Source: SFWF01 sp045537915
GTDB lineage: Bacteria; Bacillota; Clostridia; Oscillospirales; Acutalibacteraceae
Direction: 5' to 3'
NCBI GenBank assembly: GCA_045537915.1
Contig: JAZSQK010000022.1
Span: forward strand, 1 to 57,503
Length of the DNA stretch: 57,503 nucleotides
Position numbers and translations under genes: made by a program. Positions 25,753-34,082 of the stretch are shown here, one piece after another; the first letter of the stretch is position 1; each line of letters opens with the position of its first letter. Below the pieces are notes generated by a model. It worked only from the letters and a program-made list of their open reading frames with translations, did not search any database and was not told the DNA's origin.

Positions 25753-26961
25753 TTAGTCGAAGAACTTGGAGTGAACTGCGGAAACAGCTCTGTCGGCTTC
25801 CTTCTGATCAATAAGAACAGAAATTTTAATTTCACTGGTAGATATCATCTGAATGTTGATGTTAGCATCTGCAAGTGCCTCGAACATCTTCGCAGCAACA
25901 CCGGGATGTGTTTCCATACCTGCGCCAACTATAGACACCTTAGAAACAGAGTTGTCTGAAACAATGTTCTTGTACTCAAGAATATCCTTTATGTCCTCAA
26001 GAGCTTCGATTGCATCCTTAGACTGATCCTCGGTAACAGTAAAGGTGATATCCTTTGTGCCGTCACGTCCTACCGACTGAAGAATAATATCAATGTTTAC
26101 CTTAGCCTGTGCGAGTTTGTTAAAGATCTTGAACGCAACACCGGGGGTGTCGTTAAGACCTACTATCGAAATTCTTGAAACGTTGTTATCCTTTGCAACG
26201 CCTCTTATAAGCATTTTTTCCATTTTAACCTTCTCCTTTACGATTGTACCGGGTTTTCTCTCAAGACTTGATAGAACCTCAAGTTCAACACCATATTTTT
26301 TAGCCATTTCAACCGATCTGTTATTCAGCACCTGCGCACCTAAGGAAGCAAGTTCTAGCATTTCAGAATAGGTAATTTCATCCATTTTAACGGCGCCCTT
26401 AACCTTTCTGGGATCCGCTGTATAAACGCCATCGACATCGGTGTATATCTGACAAAGGTCTGCGTGCATAGATGCAGCAATTGCTACTGCGCTGGTGTCG
26501 GAACCGCCTCTGCCTAAGGTGGTCACATTATCATATTTACTGACACCCTGGAAGCCTGCAACTATTACGATCTTCTTTTTATCAATCTCATTGCGGATGC
26601 GCTCTGAATCGACCTCTTTAATTCTTGCAACTCCGTGAGCAGAGTTTGTCTTAAACCCAGCCTGCCAACCAAGCAATGAAATTACGGGACAACCAAGCTT
26701 TTCAATAGCCATTGCAAGAAGAGCAATGGAAATCTGTTCGCCTGCCGCAAGAAGCATATCCATTTCACGTTTGGAAGCTCCGTCAGGATTAATTTCTTTA
26801 GCCTTTTCAATGAGATCGTCGGTTGTATCGCCCTGCGCAGAAACAACCACAACAACATCGTTGCCTTTTTTATAGTCTTCAATAATTATGTTAGCTACAT
26901 TAAAGACCCTTTCAGCGTTGGCAACAGAACTGCCGCCGAATTTTTTAACTATGAGTGACAT
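25753..26961 (-). CDS. lysC: Aspartate kinase
   Basis: Aspartate kinase makes aspartyl phosphate, the first step to lysine, threonine and methionine. The 402-residue product starts MSLIVKKFGGSSVANAERV (kinase signature) and has LGRGGSDTSAVAIAA and YTDVDGVYTADPRKV. Two C-terminal ACT domains (about 265-335 and 345-400) have the VGxxMxxxPGVAxxxFxxL pattern and would bind the feedback amino acid. It is the last gene of the leftward ACT-hom-lysC unit. Confidence 0.96.
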   Translation of the reverse strand: MSLIVKKFGGSSVANAERVFNVANIIIEDYKKGNDVVVVVSAQGDTTDDLIEKAKEINPDGASKREMDMLLAAGEQISIALLAMAIEKLGCPVISLLGWQAGFKTNSAHGVARIKEVDSERIRNEIDKKKIVIVAGFQGVSKYDNVTTLGRGGSDTSAVAIAASMHADLCQIYTDVDGVYTADPRKVKGAVKMDEITYSEMLELASLGAQVLNNRSVEMAKKYGVELEVLSSLERKPGTIVKEKVKMEKMLIRGVAKDNNVSRISIVGLNDTPGVAFKIFNKLAQAKVNIDIILQSVGRDGTKDITFTVTEDQSKDAIEALEDIKDILEYKNIVSDNSVSKVSIVGAGMETHPGVAAKMFEALADANINIQMISTSEIKISVLIDQKEADRAVSAVHSKFFD

Positions 26962-26982
26962 AACTTTCCCCCAAAACTTATA

Positions 26983-28212
26983 CTAATCAATCGCATGAAA
27001 AATGCTGATTATTTCTACTGATGTTAGCTTTTCAATCTGTTCACGCAGAACCGACTCTATATCGTTTTCTGTTATGAATCCAATTTCATTATGTGCAGAA
27101 TTTTTGAAAATTGTAACCTCATTAAAGAAGTTTTCAATCTGAGCCTGAGTGATTTTTAAATTTTCGCTCTTAAGGCGAACAAAAAGGCGAGTAACATCGT
27201 TAAGCGGATCGGCAACATAGTCGTCACTGCCGTCCTGCCAGAAGAGATACTTTCGTGCCGTCAGATGCTTTACACAGTCAATAACATCGCCGACAACAGC
27301 ACTGGCTGTAGGAAACTTACCTGCGCCTCTGCCGTAGAACATTACATCTCCGACTTCATCTCCACGAACCATAACCGCATTAAAAACATCGTTAACTCCT
27401 GAGAGCATATTTCGCTTGTTGACAAGTGCAGGGTAGACTGAAGCAGTTATCCGGCCGTTGTCAAGTTTTCTGGTTTTACCGATAAGCTTAATGACATAGC
27501 CGAGTGAATCTGCCATATCTATATCTTCAAGGCTTATTTTGGTAATGCCCTCTGCCTTTACCTGTTCAGGATAGACATGTTTTCCAAAGCCCAGAGAAGC
27601 AAGAATACAAATTTTTCTACAAGCGTCCAGACCCTCTATATCGGCTGTGGGATCCTTTTCGGCATAACCCAATTCCTGAGCAAGTTTCAGTGCCGATTCA
27701 AAATCCATATTCTCGCTAACCATTTTAGTTAGTATAAAATTTGTTGTACCGTTTAATATGCCTGTGACTTCGGTTATTTCGTTTGCAGTAAGACATTGAG
27801 CCATAGGACGTAAAACAGGTATTCCTCCGCCAACACTGGCTTCAAACAGGAAATTAACATTTTTCTCAGATGCTATCTTCAAAAGTTCGGCACCCTTTTG
27901 CGCAACAAGCTCCTTGTTTGAGGAACAAACACTCTTTCCGGCAAGAAGACAAGCTTTTACATAGTCGTAAGCAAAGGTGCAACCACCCATAACCTCAACA
28001 ACCACCTGGATGTCCGGATCATTAAGTATTATGTTAAAATCTTTGATGAATTTTTCAGAGTAACTAACCTCATCAAAATCCCTAAGGTCGAGAATGTATT
28101 TTACATTAACCTCTTGCTTTGCTTTTTCAAACACTCGATCCTTGTAGTTTATAAGTATTTCTGCGACACCAGAACCGACAACACCGTGTCCCATTATTGC
28201 AACGTTTACCAT
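26983..28212 (-). CDS. hom: Homoserine dehydrogenase
   Basis: Hom reduces aspartate semialdehyde to homoserine, the branch point to threonine and methionine. The NAD(P) Rossmann motif GHGVVGSGVAEIL is at the N-terminus; the catalytic region GILNGTTNFILTKM and LGYAEKDPTADIEGLDACRK follow, and a C-terminal ACT domain ends the protein. The start at 28212 (MVNVAIMGHG) has AGGAG upstream on the minus strand, so 409 residues are expected rather than the longer in-frame reading. Confidence 0.95.
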   Translation of the reverse strand: MVNVAIMGHGVVGSGVAEILINYKDRVFEKAKQEVNVKYILDLRDFDEVSYSEKFIKDFNIILNDPDIQVVVEVMGGCTFAYDYVKACLLAGKSVCSSNKELVAQKGAELLKIASEKNVNFLFEASVGGGIPVLRPMAQCLTANEITEVTGILNGTTNFILTKMVSENMDFESALKLAQELGYAEKDPTADIEGLDACRKICILASLGFGKHVYPEQVKAEGITKISLEDIDMADSLGYVIKLIGKTRKLDNGRITASVYPALVNKRNMLSGVNDVFNAVMVRGDEVGDVMFYGRGAGKFPTASAVVGDVIDCVKHLTARKYLFWQDGSDDYVADPLNDVTRLFVRLKSENLKITQAQIENFFNEVTIFKNSAHNEIGFITENDIESVLREQIEKLTSVEIISIFHAID

Positions 28213-28226
28213 TTTGTATCTCCTAA

Positions 28227-28664
28227 TCAAACTGTTTTAATAGAAATAACGCCTTCGATCTGAGAGGCAATATCAAGCATCTCTTTTATCGAGCCGTTAA
28301 GGTTTTCAATACCGAGGGTAATAAAAACGGTAGCAGTGCCGTTTTTAGGTTCGTTTTGCGTTAGAGTAATGATATTTGCGCCTTTTTTGAATAAGGTGTT
28401 ACTGAGTGCGGAAAAAACTCCTGCTTTATCCTGTAAAATTGCTTGAATATCAAGCTTGTTAGTGTTATTATCTTTACAGAGGAACACTTTATCCTTATAC
28501 TTATAATATGCGCTTCTCGAAATACCTGCCATTCTTATGGCTTCGGTAATGTTTGATGCCTTTTTGTCGTCTAATAACTGCTTGACCATAATTACTTTTC
28601 CGAAGACGTCGGGCAAAGCTTTCGAGTCTATCATATAATAGGTTTTCTTTTGCAAACTATCCAC
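28227..28664 (-). CDS. ACT domain regulator-like protein (PheB/UPF0735 family)
   Basis: The protein of about 145 residues has an N-terminal helix-turn-helix-like segment (ASNITEAIRMAGISRSAYYK) and a C-terminal ACT domain (DIQAILQDKAGVFSALSNTL). This fits the PheB/UPF0735 family, including its usual 147-residue length. The likely start is GTG at 28664; the longer reading from 28706 begins upstream of the -10 box. It is the first gene of a unit with hom and lysC, so it may be an amino-acid-responsive regulator of this pathway. That role is inferred. Confidence 0.8.
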   Translation of the reverse strand: MDSLQKKTYYMIDSKALPDVFGKVIMVKQLLDDKKASNITEAIRMAGISRSAYYKYKDKVFLCKDNNTNKLDIQAILQDKAGVFSALSNTLFKKGANIITLTQNEPKNGTATVFITLGIENLNGSIKEMLDIASQIEGVISIKTV

Positions 28665-28696
28665 CACCCACGCACAACTGTATTTCAATATGATAC

Positions 28697-28726
28697 AATA
28701 TAACACACTCCTTGGTTTAAATTCAA
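28697..28726 (-). promoter_or_regulatory. Candidate promoter of the ACT-hom-lysC unit
   Basis: On the minus strand TTGAAT (28726-28721) and TATATT (28702-28697) are spaced by 18 bp. It would place the transcript start some 25 nt before the GTG at 28664. Confidence 0.55.
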
Positions 28727-28806
28727 GTATTATTTGCAGTTTGAATAATATTTGTCATTTTAACCAATAATTCTTAAAAAAATAAAGATTTTTGGAAGGA
28801 AAAGAC

Positions 28807-29883
28807 ATGTTACGTGAAACAAAAAAGAACTTCTTGATTGATTTATTATTCTTCATAACGGTCGGCGCCTTGATTTATTTCGGCTTTAAGTTTCTGGCCG
28901 CCTACCTTTTTCCGTTTGTTATAGGACTAATTCTGACCGTTCTGGTTCAAAAACCGGCGGTTTATGTTTCAGAGAAAACGAAATTAAAAAAGGGACTATG
29001 CGCTCTGATTTTCGTTTTACTTTCATACCTATTGGTAATTACTTTGATCGGTTTGTTAGGATATTTTGTATACAGCCAGGGTTCAAAAATCGTCAATGCA
29101 CTTCCGTCGTTGTTACAGGAGTTTTCTGCCACACTTAATTCGTTAGGCAGTAAGGTTGAGGAGCTTTCGGTATCAATGCCCGATGAGCTTCAAAGTTCAA
29201 TTTCAAATATGTTCAACAATCTTATTTCCGGTATTACAACCTCAGTAACCGGGTGGATATCTGGCTTTGCTGCTTCTCTTGCCAAGTATGCGCCTGGATT
29301 CCTGATAGGTGCAGTCGTTACAATTGTTGCATCCTGCTATATTGCGAAGGATTATGAGAACTTCAAAAAACTGCTCAGAAGATGGATAAAGCAAAAGCAT
29401 CTTGATACTGTATCCGAAGTAAAAAATATTGTTTTTGTTAACGTATTTAGAATCATAAGAGGATATTTGATAATGATGGCAATTACATTTGCTGAGCTAT
29501 CAATAGGCCTTATGATTATCGGCATTAAAAATGTATTTTTATTAGCGCTTTTGATTTCGTTTGTTGATTTACTTCCTGTATTAGGAACGGGTACTGTATT
29601 AATACCTTGGGGAATAATATCACTGCTACAGGGTAATATAGGACTTGGAATAGGCCTTTTGATTATTTATGTAGTTGTTCTGATAATCAGAAACATGCTT
29701 GAACCCAAGATAATTGGAGACCAGGTTGGCTTACATCCCTTAATTACCCTGTTGACGATATTTATCGGACTGCGCTTGTTTGGAATTATTGGAATGTTTG
29801 CCTTCCCGATTATTACAATAATTTTGTATCAGTTCTATAAGTCGGGAAGACTGGAATTTTTAGTTTTGAACAAGAATGAATAG
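28807..29883 (+). CDS. ytvI: Sporulation integral membrane protein YtvI (AI-2E transporter superfamily)
   Basis: The 358-residue membrane protein has paired N-terminal helices, a soluble middle with amphipathic helices (SLLQEFSATLNSLGSKVEEL), and a C-terminal group of helices with VDLLPVLGTGTVLIPWGI and LEPKIIGDQVGLHPLITL, the two best-conserved motifs of this superfamily. Clostridial members of this length next to spore genes are usually YtvI, a sigma-E gene in Bacillus. The start at 28807 follows GGAAGGA. It is divergent from the ACT-hom-lysC unit. A housekeeping AI-2E family exporter is the alternative. Confidence 0.75.
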   Translation: MLRETKKNFLIDLLFFITVGALIYFGFKFLAAYLFPFVIGLILTVLVQKPAVYVSEKTKLKKGLCALIFVLLSYLLVITLIGLLGYFVYSQGSKIVNALPSLLQEFSATLNSLGSKVEELSVSMPDELQSSISNMFNNLISGITTSVTGWISGFAASLAKYAPGFLIGAVVTIVASCYIAKDYENFKKLLRRWIKQKHLDTVSEVKNIVFVNVFRIIRGYLIMMAITFAELSIGLMIIGIKNVFLLALLISFVDLLPVLGTGTVLIPWGIISLLQGNIGLGIGLLIIYVVVLIIRNMLEPKIIGDQVGLHPLITLLTIFIGLRLFGIIGMFAFPIITIILYQFYKSGRLEFLVLNKNE

Positions 29884-29886
29884 CCT

Positions 29887-29919
29887 GAAGCCGCACTTGT
29901 GTGCGGCTTCATTATTTTT
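29887..29919 (+). terminator. Terminator after ytvI
   Basis: GAAGCCGCAC (29887-29896) pairs with GTGCGGCTTC (29901-29910) around TTGT, then ATTATTTTTT. Confidence 0.95.
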
Positions 29920-29997
29920 TGTCAATATACCGCTACAAGACATAAACTGTAGTGTGAAATAAAAGAATAACACTCTTGCTATATCGGAGTTGGTGAT

Positions 29998-30219
29998 ATG
30001 AATGGTAATATGATTATTACCGGAACGATAACCTATGCAATACGTGGGCGAGATATACTGCGGAACAACTCATACAGAGCATCAGTTGAGCGAAATCTTA
30101 CGGGAAACAAAAGATACGGCTGCGGTTATGGTATATCTGTCATAGGTGATATCGATAAGGCTGTGCAAATTTTAAGGGAGCATAACATTAAAATTCTTGA
30201 TATCGCACCACAAATTTAA
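29998..30219 (+). CDS. DUF3343-like putative Se/S carrier protein
   Basis: The 73-residue protein has a beta-alpha-beta pattern: IITGTITYAIRGRDILRNN, then a Gly/Cys-rich loop (KRYGCGYGISV), then a helix and strand (IDKAVQILREHNIKIL). The single Cys before a Gly-rich strand is where DUF3343 proteins keep their conserved Cys. DUF3343 proteins are predicted sulfur or selenium carriers and often pair with desulfurase-like genes, as here. Function is not shown. GGAG lies upstream of the ATG. Confidence 0.65.
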   Translation: MNGNMIITGTITYAIRGRDILRNNSYRASVERNLTGNKRYGCGYGISVIGDIDKAVQILREHNIKILDIAPQI

Positions 30220-30221
30220 AG

Positions 30222-30250
30222 GGCACAGGAGATTATCCTGTGCCTTGTTT
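30222..30250 (+). terminator. Hairpin terminator between DUF3343 and the desulfurase
   Basis: GGCACAGGA (30222-30230) pairs with TCCTGTGCC (30236-30244), loop GATTA, followed by TTGTTTT. It lies inside what looks like a two-gene unit, 15 nt before the second Shine-Dalgarno, so it may act as a partial terminator or attenuator. Confidence 0.75.
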
Positions 30251-30264
30251 TGAAAGGAGTTATT

Positions 30265-31395
30265 ATGATTTATTTGGATAATGCAGCAACCTCCGGCGCT
30301 AAGCCAAGGGAGGTTAAAAATGCTGTAAATTACGCCTTAAATTATCTTTCGGCAAATCCGGGAAGAAGTGGTCACAAGGCTTCTTTTGATGCGGCAAATG
30401 CCGTATTTTCAGTTCGCAGCAAGGTTCATAAGCTTTTCAATTCGGAATCTGAGAATTCGGTATGCTTTGTAGGCAATTGTACTGCCGCAATTAACTATGT
30501 TTTGCAAGGAAATTTAGGACAAGGGGACCATATTCTTATTTCCTCATTGGAGCATAATGCGGTTTACAGACCGCTTTTTTCAATGGCGCAGGACGGAAGA
30601 ATAACTTTTGATGTTGTTAATATCGATGTAAATTCACCCGATACTTGTGTTTCGGAATTTGAAAGGAAAATAAAAAATAATACAAAAATGATTTTCGTTA
30701 CTGCTGCCTCAAATGTAACAGGAACGAAGCTTCCTCTTAAGCAGCTAGGCTTACTTTGTAAACAAAAAAATATTATGTTTGCAGTAGATGCGGCTCAAGC
30801 TGCGGGGCATATCGAAATTAATATGAAAGAGCTTGGAATTGATTTTCTGTGTGTTGCGGCACACAAGGGGCTGTTTGCGCCGATGGGAACAGGAATTCTA
30901 ATTGCTGACAAACCTATAAAAAACGTAATAATTAAAGGCGGCACAGGGGTTGATTCTATGAATCCGATACAGCCTGAAATATTACCTGAAGGTGTCGAAA
31001 GCGGCACTTTAAATGTACCGGGAATTTGTGGAATAGGCGGTGGCATTGATTTTCTGAAAAGAATAGAGAAAGTAAAGCCGTTACAACAAGAAAAACAGCT
31101 GCTGAGCAATCTGTATTACGGACTCAGGCGTATTGGTGCTGAACTTTATACTGATGATCCATCGAGAGAAATATATCTGCCTGTTCTTTCTTTTAATATT
31201 AAGGCAAGGTCAGGAGAGGAGACTGCAAGATATCTCGCTTCAAAAAATATTGCAGTCAGAGGAGGGTTTCACTGCGCCCCGCTTGCACATAAAACAATCG
31301 GCACGGCAGATAGGGGAACAGTAAGAGTATCTCCCTCCTTCCTAAATTACTCGGAGGAGATTGAAAAATTATTATATTATATAAAAAAATTATAA
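30265..31395 (+). CDS. Cysteine desulfurase family aminotransferase (class V)
   Basis: The 376-residue PLP enzyme has MIYLDNAATSGAKP at the start, SLEHNAVYRPL (His stacking on PLP), AVDAAQAAGH (Asp and Gln) and the PLP lysine in CVAAHKGLFAP. The catalytic Cys loop is RGGFHCAPLAHKTIG, which is the CsdA/SufS-like group rather than IscS. It removes sulfur or selenium from cysteine or selenocysteine. AAAGGAG precedes the ATG. No scaffold gene (iscU/sufU) is next to it, so a dedicated job with the DUF3343 protein is likely but inferred. Confidence 0.87.
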   Translation: MIYLDNAATSGAKPREVKNAVNYALNYLSANPGRSGHKASFDAANAVFSVRSKVHKLFNSESENSVCFVGNCTAAINYVLQGNLGQGDHILISSLEHNAVYRPLFSMAQDGRITFDVVNIDVNSPDTCVSEFERKIKNNTKMIFVTAASNVTGTKLPLKQLGLLCKQKNIMFAVDAAQAAGHIEINMKELGIDFLCVAAHKGLFAPMGTGILIADKPIKNVIIKGGTGVDSMNPIQPEILPEGVESGTLNVPGICGIGGGIDFLKRIEKVKPLQQEKQLLSNLYYGLRRIGAELYTDDPSREIYLPVLSFNIKARSGEETARYLASKNIAVRGGFHCAPLAHKTIGTADRGTVRVSPSFLNYSEEIEKLLYYIKKL

Positions 31396-31403
31396 ATTTT
31401 TGG

Positions 31404-31432
31404 TTGAACACTTAATAAAATTATGTTATTAT
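31404..31432 (+). promoter_or_regulatory. Promoter of cdaA-cdaR
   Basis: TTGAAC (31404-31409) and TATTAT (31427-31432) have a 17-bp spacer. The predicted start lies about 25 nt before the cdaA start codon. Confidence 0.65.
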
Positions 31433-31464
31433 ATAATAAATATTGCAAAGGGGTTGAGACATCA

Positions 31465-32385
31465 ATGAACGGAGTTGCTGAGTTTTTTGTTAATCTTTGG
31501 TCGAATTTCTGTGATTCGGTCTATTCTTTATTTAATCAGATTTTCTTTGCGATAACAAATTATTGGTATCTTGGCATCCTCGATGTAATAATCGTAGCGT
31601 TTATTATTTACAAGGCAATAGAGTTTTTGCGTGAGAGCAGAGCGGCATTACTCTTAAAGGGAATTATCATTCTTCTTGCAGTATCTGTCTTTGCAAATGT
31701 TTTTGGTTTGGTTAGTCTTAAATGGCTTCTTAATAAGGTGTTTGACTATGCACTTATTGCTATTGTAGTTATTTTTCAGCCTGAGCTCAGAAGAGCGCTT
31801 GAAAAGGTAGGCAGAAGTAATATTGCAGCTATAGCTAAGGGACAGCTCAATGATAATCTGGATTATGACATTAAGGCCTGTATTGATGCAGTATGTAAAT
31901 CGGTTGTTGCTATGGCTGACAAGAAAATAGGCGCTCTCATCGTTTTTGAAAGAAAAACAATGCTTGGTGATATTGCGAACACGGGTACGATTATTAATGC
32001 AGAGGCATCATATGAAATGATCAGCAATATCTTTTTCCCGAAATCTCCTTTGCACGACGGTGCACTCTTGATTCGTGACACTAAACTGTTTGCTGCAGGT
32101 TGTATTTTACCCTTGACAGTTAATAGTGATTTAAACTCTCAACTTGGTACACGGCACAGAGCAGCTATAGGTATGAGTGAGAATTCTGATGCGGTAGTAG
32201 TTGTTGTTTCTGAAGAAACCGGAACGATCTCAATTGCAATTAACGGTAGTATTAAACGTGACTATAATTCGGTTACGCTTAAAGAGGAACTTTTAAATCA
32301 GTTGCTTGATTCAGAGAACACTAAGCCTAAGTCGATAATCAGTGATGTTGTTGATAAATCTATTAAAATTTTCAAAAAGAAATGA
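31465..32385 (+). CDS. cdaA: Diadenylate cyclase CdaA
   Basis: CdaA makes the essential second messenger c-di-AMP from two ATP, controlling potassium and osmolyte balance. The 306-residue product has three N-terminal membrane helices (about residues 27-100) and a DAC domain with the catalytic DGALLIRD and RHRAAIGMSE motifs. AAAGGGG lies upstream of the ATG at 31465. The downstream neighbour is its regulator cdaR, the standard pair. glmM, which often follows, is not here. Confidence 0.96.
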   Translation: MNGVAEFFVNLWSNFCDSVYSLFNQIFFAITNYWYLGILDVIIVAFIIYKAIEFLRESRAALLLKGIIILLAVSVFANVFGLVSLKWLLNKVFDYALIAIVVIFQPELRRALEKVGRSNIAAIAKGQLNDNLDYDIKACIDAVCKSVVAMADKKIGALIVFERKTMLGDIANTGTIINAEASYEMISNIFFPKSPLHDGALLIRDTKLFAAGCILPLTVNSDLNSQLGTRHRAAIGMSENSDAVVVVVSEETGTISIAINGSIKRDYNSVTLKEELLNQLLDSENTKPKSIISDVVDKSIKIFKKK

Positions 32386-32396
32386 GGTGGCTGAAT

Positions 32397-33659
32397 ATGA
32401 AATGGCTTAAAAATTTTTCTTTAAAAGCGCTATTTTATAATAAAAAGTTTGCTGTTTCATTTTCTGTTATTGTTGCTTTCATTTTTTGGCTGGTTATTAC
32501 CATAGATCAGAATCCCGAGAGGGACATGACCTTTAATAATGTTCCTGTTTCTATCAGCGTTAGCGGAACTGTGTTAGAGGATCTGGGAATAGACGTTGTT
32601 TCAAAGGATGTCGTTCAGACGGTTTCGGTTACCGTTCACGGTCCTAACTATATTGTAAGCGCTCTGAAGTCGGATGATATTGTTGTCAATGCTTCGGTTT
32701 CTCACATAGTTGAACCCGGTGTGTATTCTATAAATCTTGTAGCTTCAAGGAACAGCGGAAAATCGGGGTATAACTTTGTGTCGGTTTCGCCTTCAGCAGT
32801 ATCACTTACCTTTGACTATATTGATACAAAAGATTTTACCGTTACAGCTCAGGCAGAAGGTGTTTCTGCAGTTGCGGGACTTATTGCCGAAACACCGGTA
32901 ATTTCTTCAAGTGATGAGTCAACTGTAAAAATCAAAGGTCCTCGCACTGAAATTGAGAAGATTTCGAAGGTTTGTGCTGTTGTTGATGATGTAACTATAC
33001 TTAGCGCAACCAAGAGCTTTAACGGAAAAATAGTTTTATATGATGCTAACAATAATATTTTGGATGATAAATTACTGACATTTTCCAAGGAAACAGTCAG
33101 TGTTTCGGTTCCGATATTTAAAAAGGCTACTGTAAGAATTGTTCCGTCATTTATAAATGCACCTGCTAATTTTTCATTATCCTCAATCGTATACACATTG
33201 GACCAGGACCCCTCTATTACGATTAAAGGACCCGCAGATATAGTTGATGTCTTGGATTCAATCTCACTTTCTCCCATTGATTTTAATGAGATTTCAACCA
33301 AGAAGACAACTTTTGAAACTGCTCCGGTGTTACCCGATGGAATTAAGCTTGTTGACAATATTGAGAATGTTACCGTCAGCTTCAATCTATCCGGATATAT
33401 TGAAAAAAGCTTTGATATCACAGATGTTCGTCTAAACAATCTTTCAGGAGGACTTACTGCTGATTGTCAGAAGATAAGAAATGTTAAAATTTGCGGTCCT
33501 AGAAGTATAGTTAATAGCATTTCTGCTTCAGATTTGTACGCAACGGTTGATCTGACAGGTAAAACTGTGGGCGAGTACTCTATGGTAGCAAACATTTCTT
33601 CTTCGGTTAGCGGTGTGTGGTCGGTTGGCTCATATAATGCATCCGTAACCGTTAAATAG
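32397..33659 (+). CDS. cdaR: CdaA regulator CdaR (YbbR domains)
   Basis: The 420-residue protein has one N-terminal transmembrane helix (about 17-35) and four YbbR-like beta repeats outside the membrane, each with a VxVxGP segment such as VTVHGPNYIV, VKIKGPRTEI, ITIKGPADIV and VKICGPRSIV. In Bacillus and Listeria it binds and tunes CdaA. GAGGTGG lies 6 nt before ATG 32397; the earlier ATG at 32382 overlaps the cdaA stop but lacks a site. Confidence 0.93.
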   Translation: MKWLKNFSLKALFYNKKFAVSFSVIVAFIFWLVITIDQNPERDMTFNNVPVSISVSGTVLEDLGIDVVSKDVVQTVSVTVHGPNYIVSALKSDDIVVNASVSHIVEPGVYSINLVASRNSGKSGYNFVSVSPSAVSLTFDYIDTKDFTVTAQAEGVSAVAGLIAETPVISSSDESTVKIKGPRTEIEKISKVCAVVDDVTILSATKSFNGKIVLYDANNNILDDKLLTFSKETVSVSVPIFKKATVRIVPSFINAPANFSLSSIVYTLDQDPSITIKGPADIVDVLDSISLSPIDFNEISTKKTTFETAPVLPDGIKLVDNIENVTVSFNLSGYIEKSFDITDVRLNNLSGGLTADCQKIRNVKICGPRSIVNSISASDLYATVDLTGKTVGEYSMVANISSSVSGVWSVGSYNASVTVK

Positions 33660-33670
33660 ATAAATTTCTT

Positions 33671-33700
33671 GGGGATTTCAATTTGAAATCCCCGATTTTT
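33671..33700 (+). terminator. Terminator of cdaA-cdaR
   Basis: GGGGATTTC (33671-33679) pairs with GAAATCCCC (33685-33693), loop AATTT, then GATTTTT. Confidence 0.93.
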
Positions 33701-33743
33701 AGCATCTTAAGCGCTTGAACATATTATATTATGAGGTGATTTT

Positions 33744-34082
33744 ATGTTTAAGCTGTTTTGTTGTGTTTTACTAACTATCTTTACGGTTCTTGGCGTGTGT
33801 GACTTTCTTCATGGTATTTGGATGCTCATATTAAGACCGCCGACACGTCTGAAAAAGACTTTACTTTGTCAGCTGAACTCAGAGTGTGATTTTTTAGCAC
33901 TCAATTATATCGTTGAGCGTCAGCGTTGGCATGGAAGCGATTTTGCCGATAGGATAATTGCAGTATCGGAATATGATATATCCGATGAACTCATGAATGA
34001 ATTTGAAAATAAAGGAATAACCTTTATTAAACAAGAGGAAATTTCTGCGGATTTTAATATAATGGGAGTTTTTAATGAGTAA
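33744..34082 (+). CDS. Hypothetical small membrane-anchored protein
   Basis: The 112-residue product begins with one hydrophobic helix (about residues 4-32, FCCVLLTIFTVLGVCDFLHG) and continues with a soluble tail of mixed charge, ending FNIMGVFNE. GAGGTGA is 6 nt before the ATG. It overlaps recD2 by 8 nt, so it is translated with it. I do not recognise a family. The codon use and clean Shine-Dalgarno suggest a real gene. Confidence 0.65.
   Translation: MFKLFCCVLLTIFTVLGVCDFLHGIWMLILRPPTRLKKTLLCQLNSECDFLALNYIVERQRWHGSDFADRIIAVSEYDISDELMNEFENKGITFIKQEEISADFNIMGVFNE

Noticed and set aside
29998..30219. Selenocysteine or selenium locus
   Set aside because: DUF3343 alone does not show selenium use; no selA, selB, selD, tRNA-Sec or in-frame TGA with a SECIS-like stem was seen.
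32849..33439. 196-codon antisense frame within cdaR
   Set aside because: Ser/Thr/Ile-rich shadow of the repeated YbbR domains on the other strand; no start signal or family.
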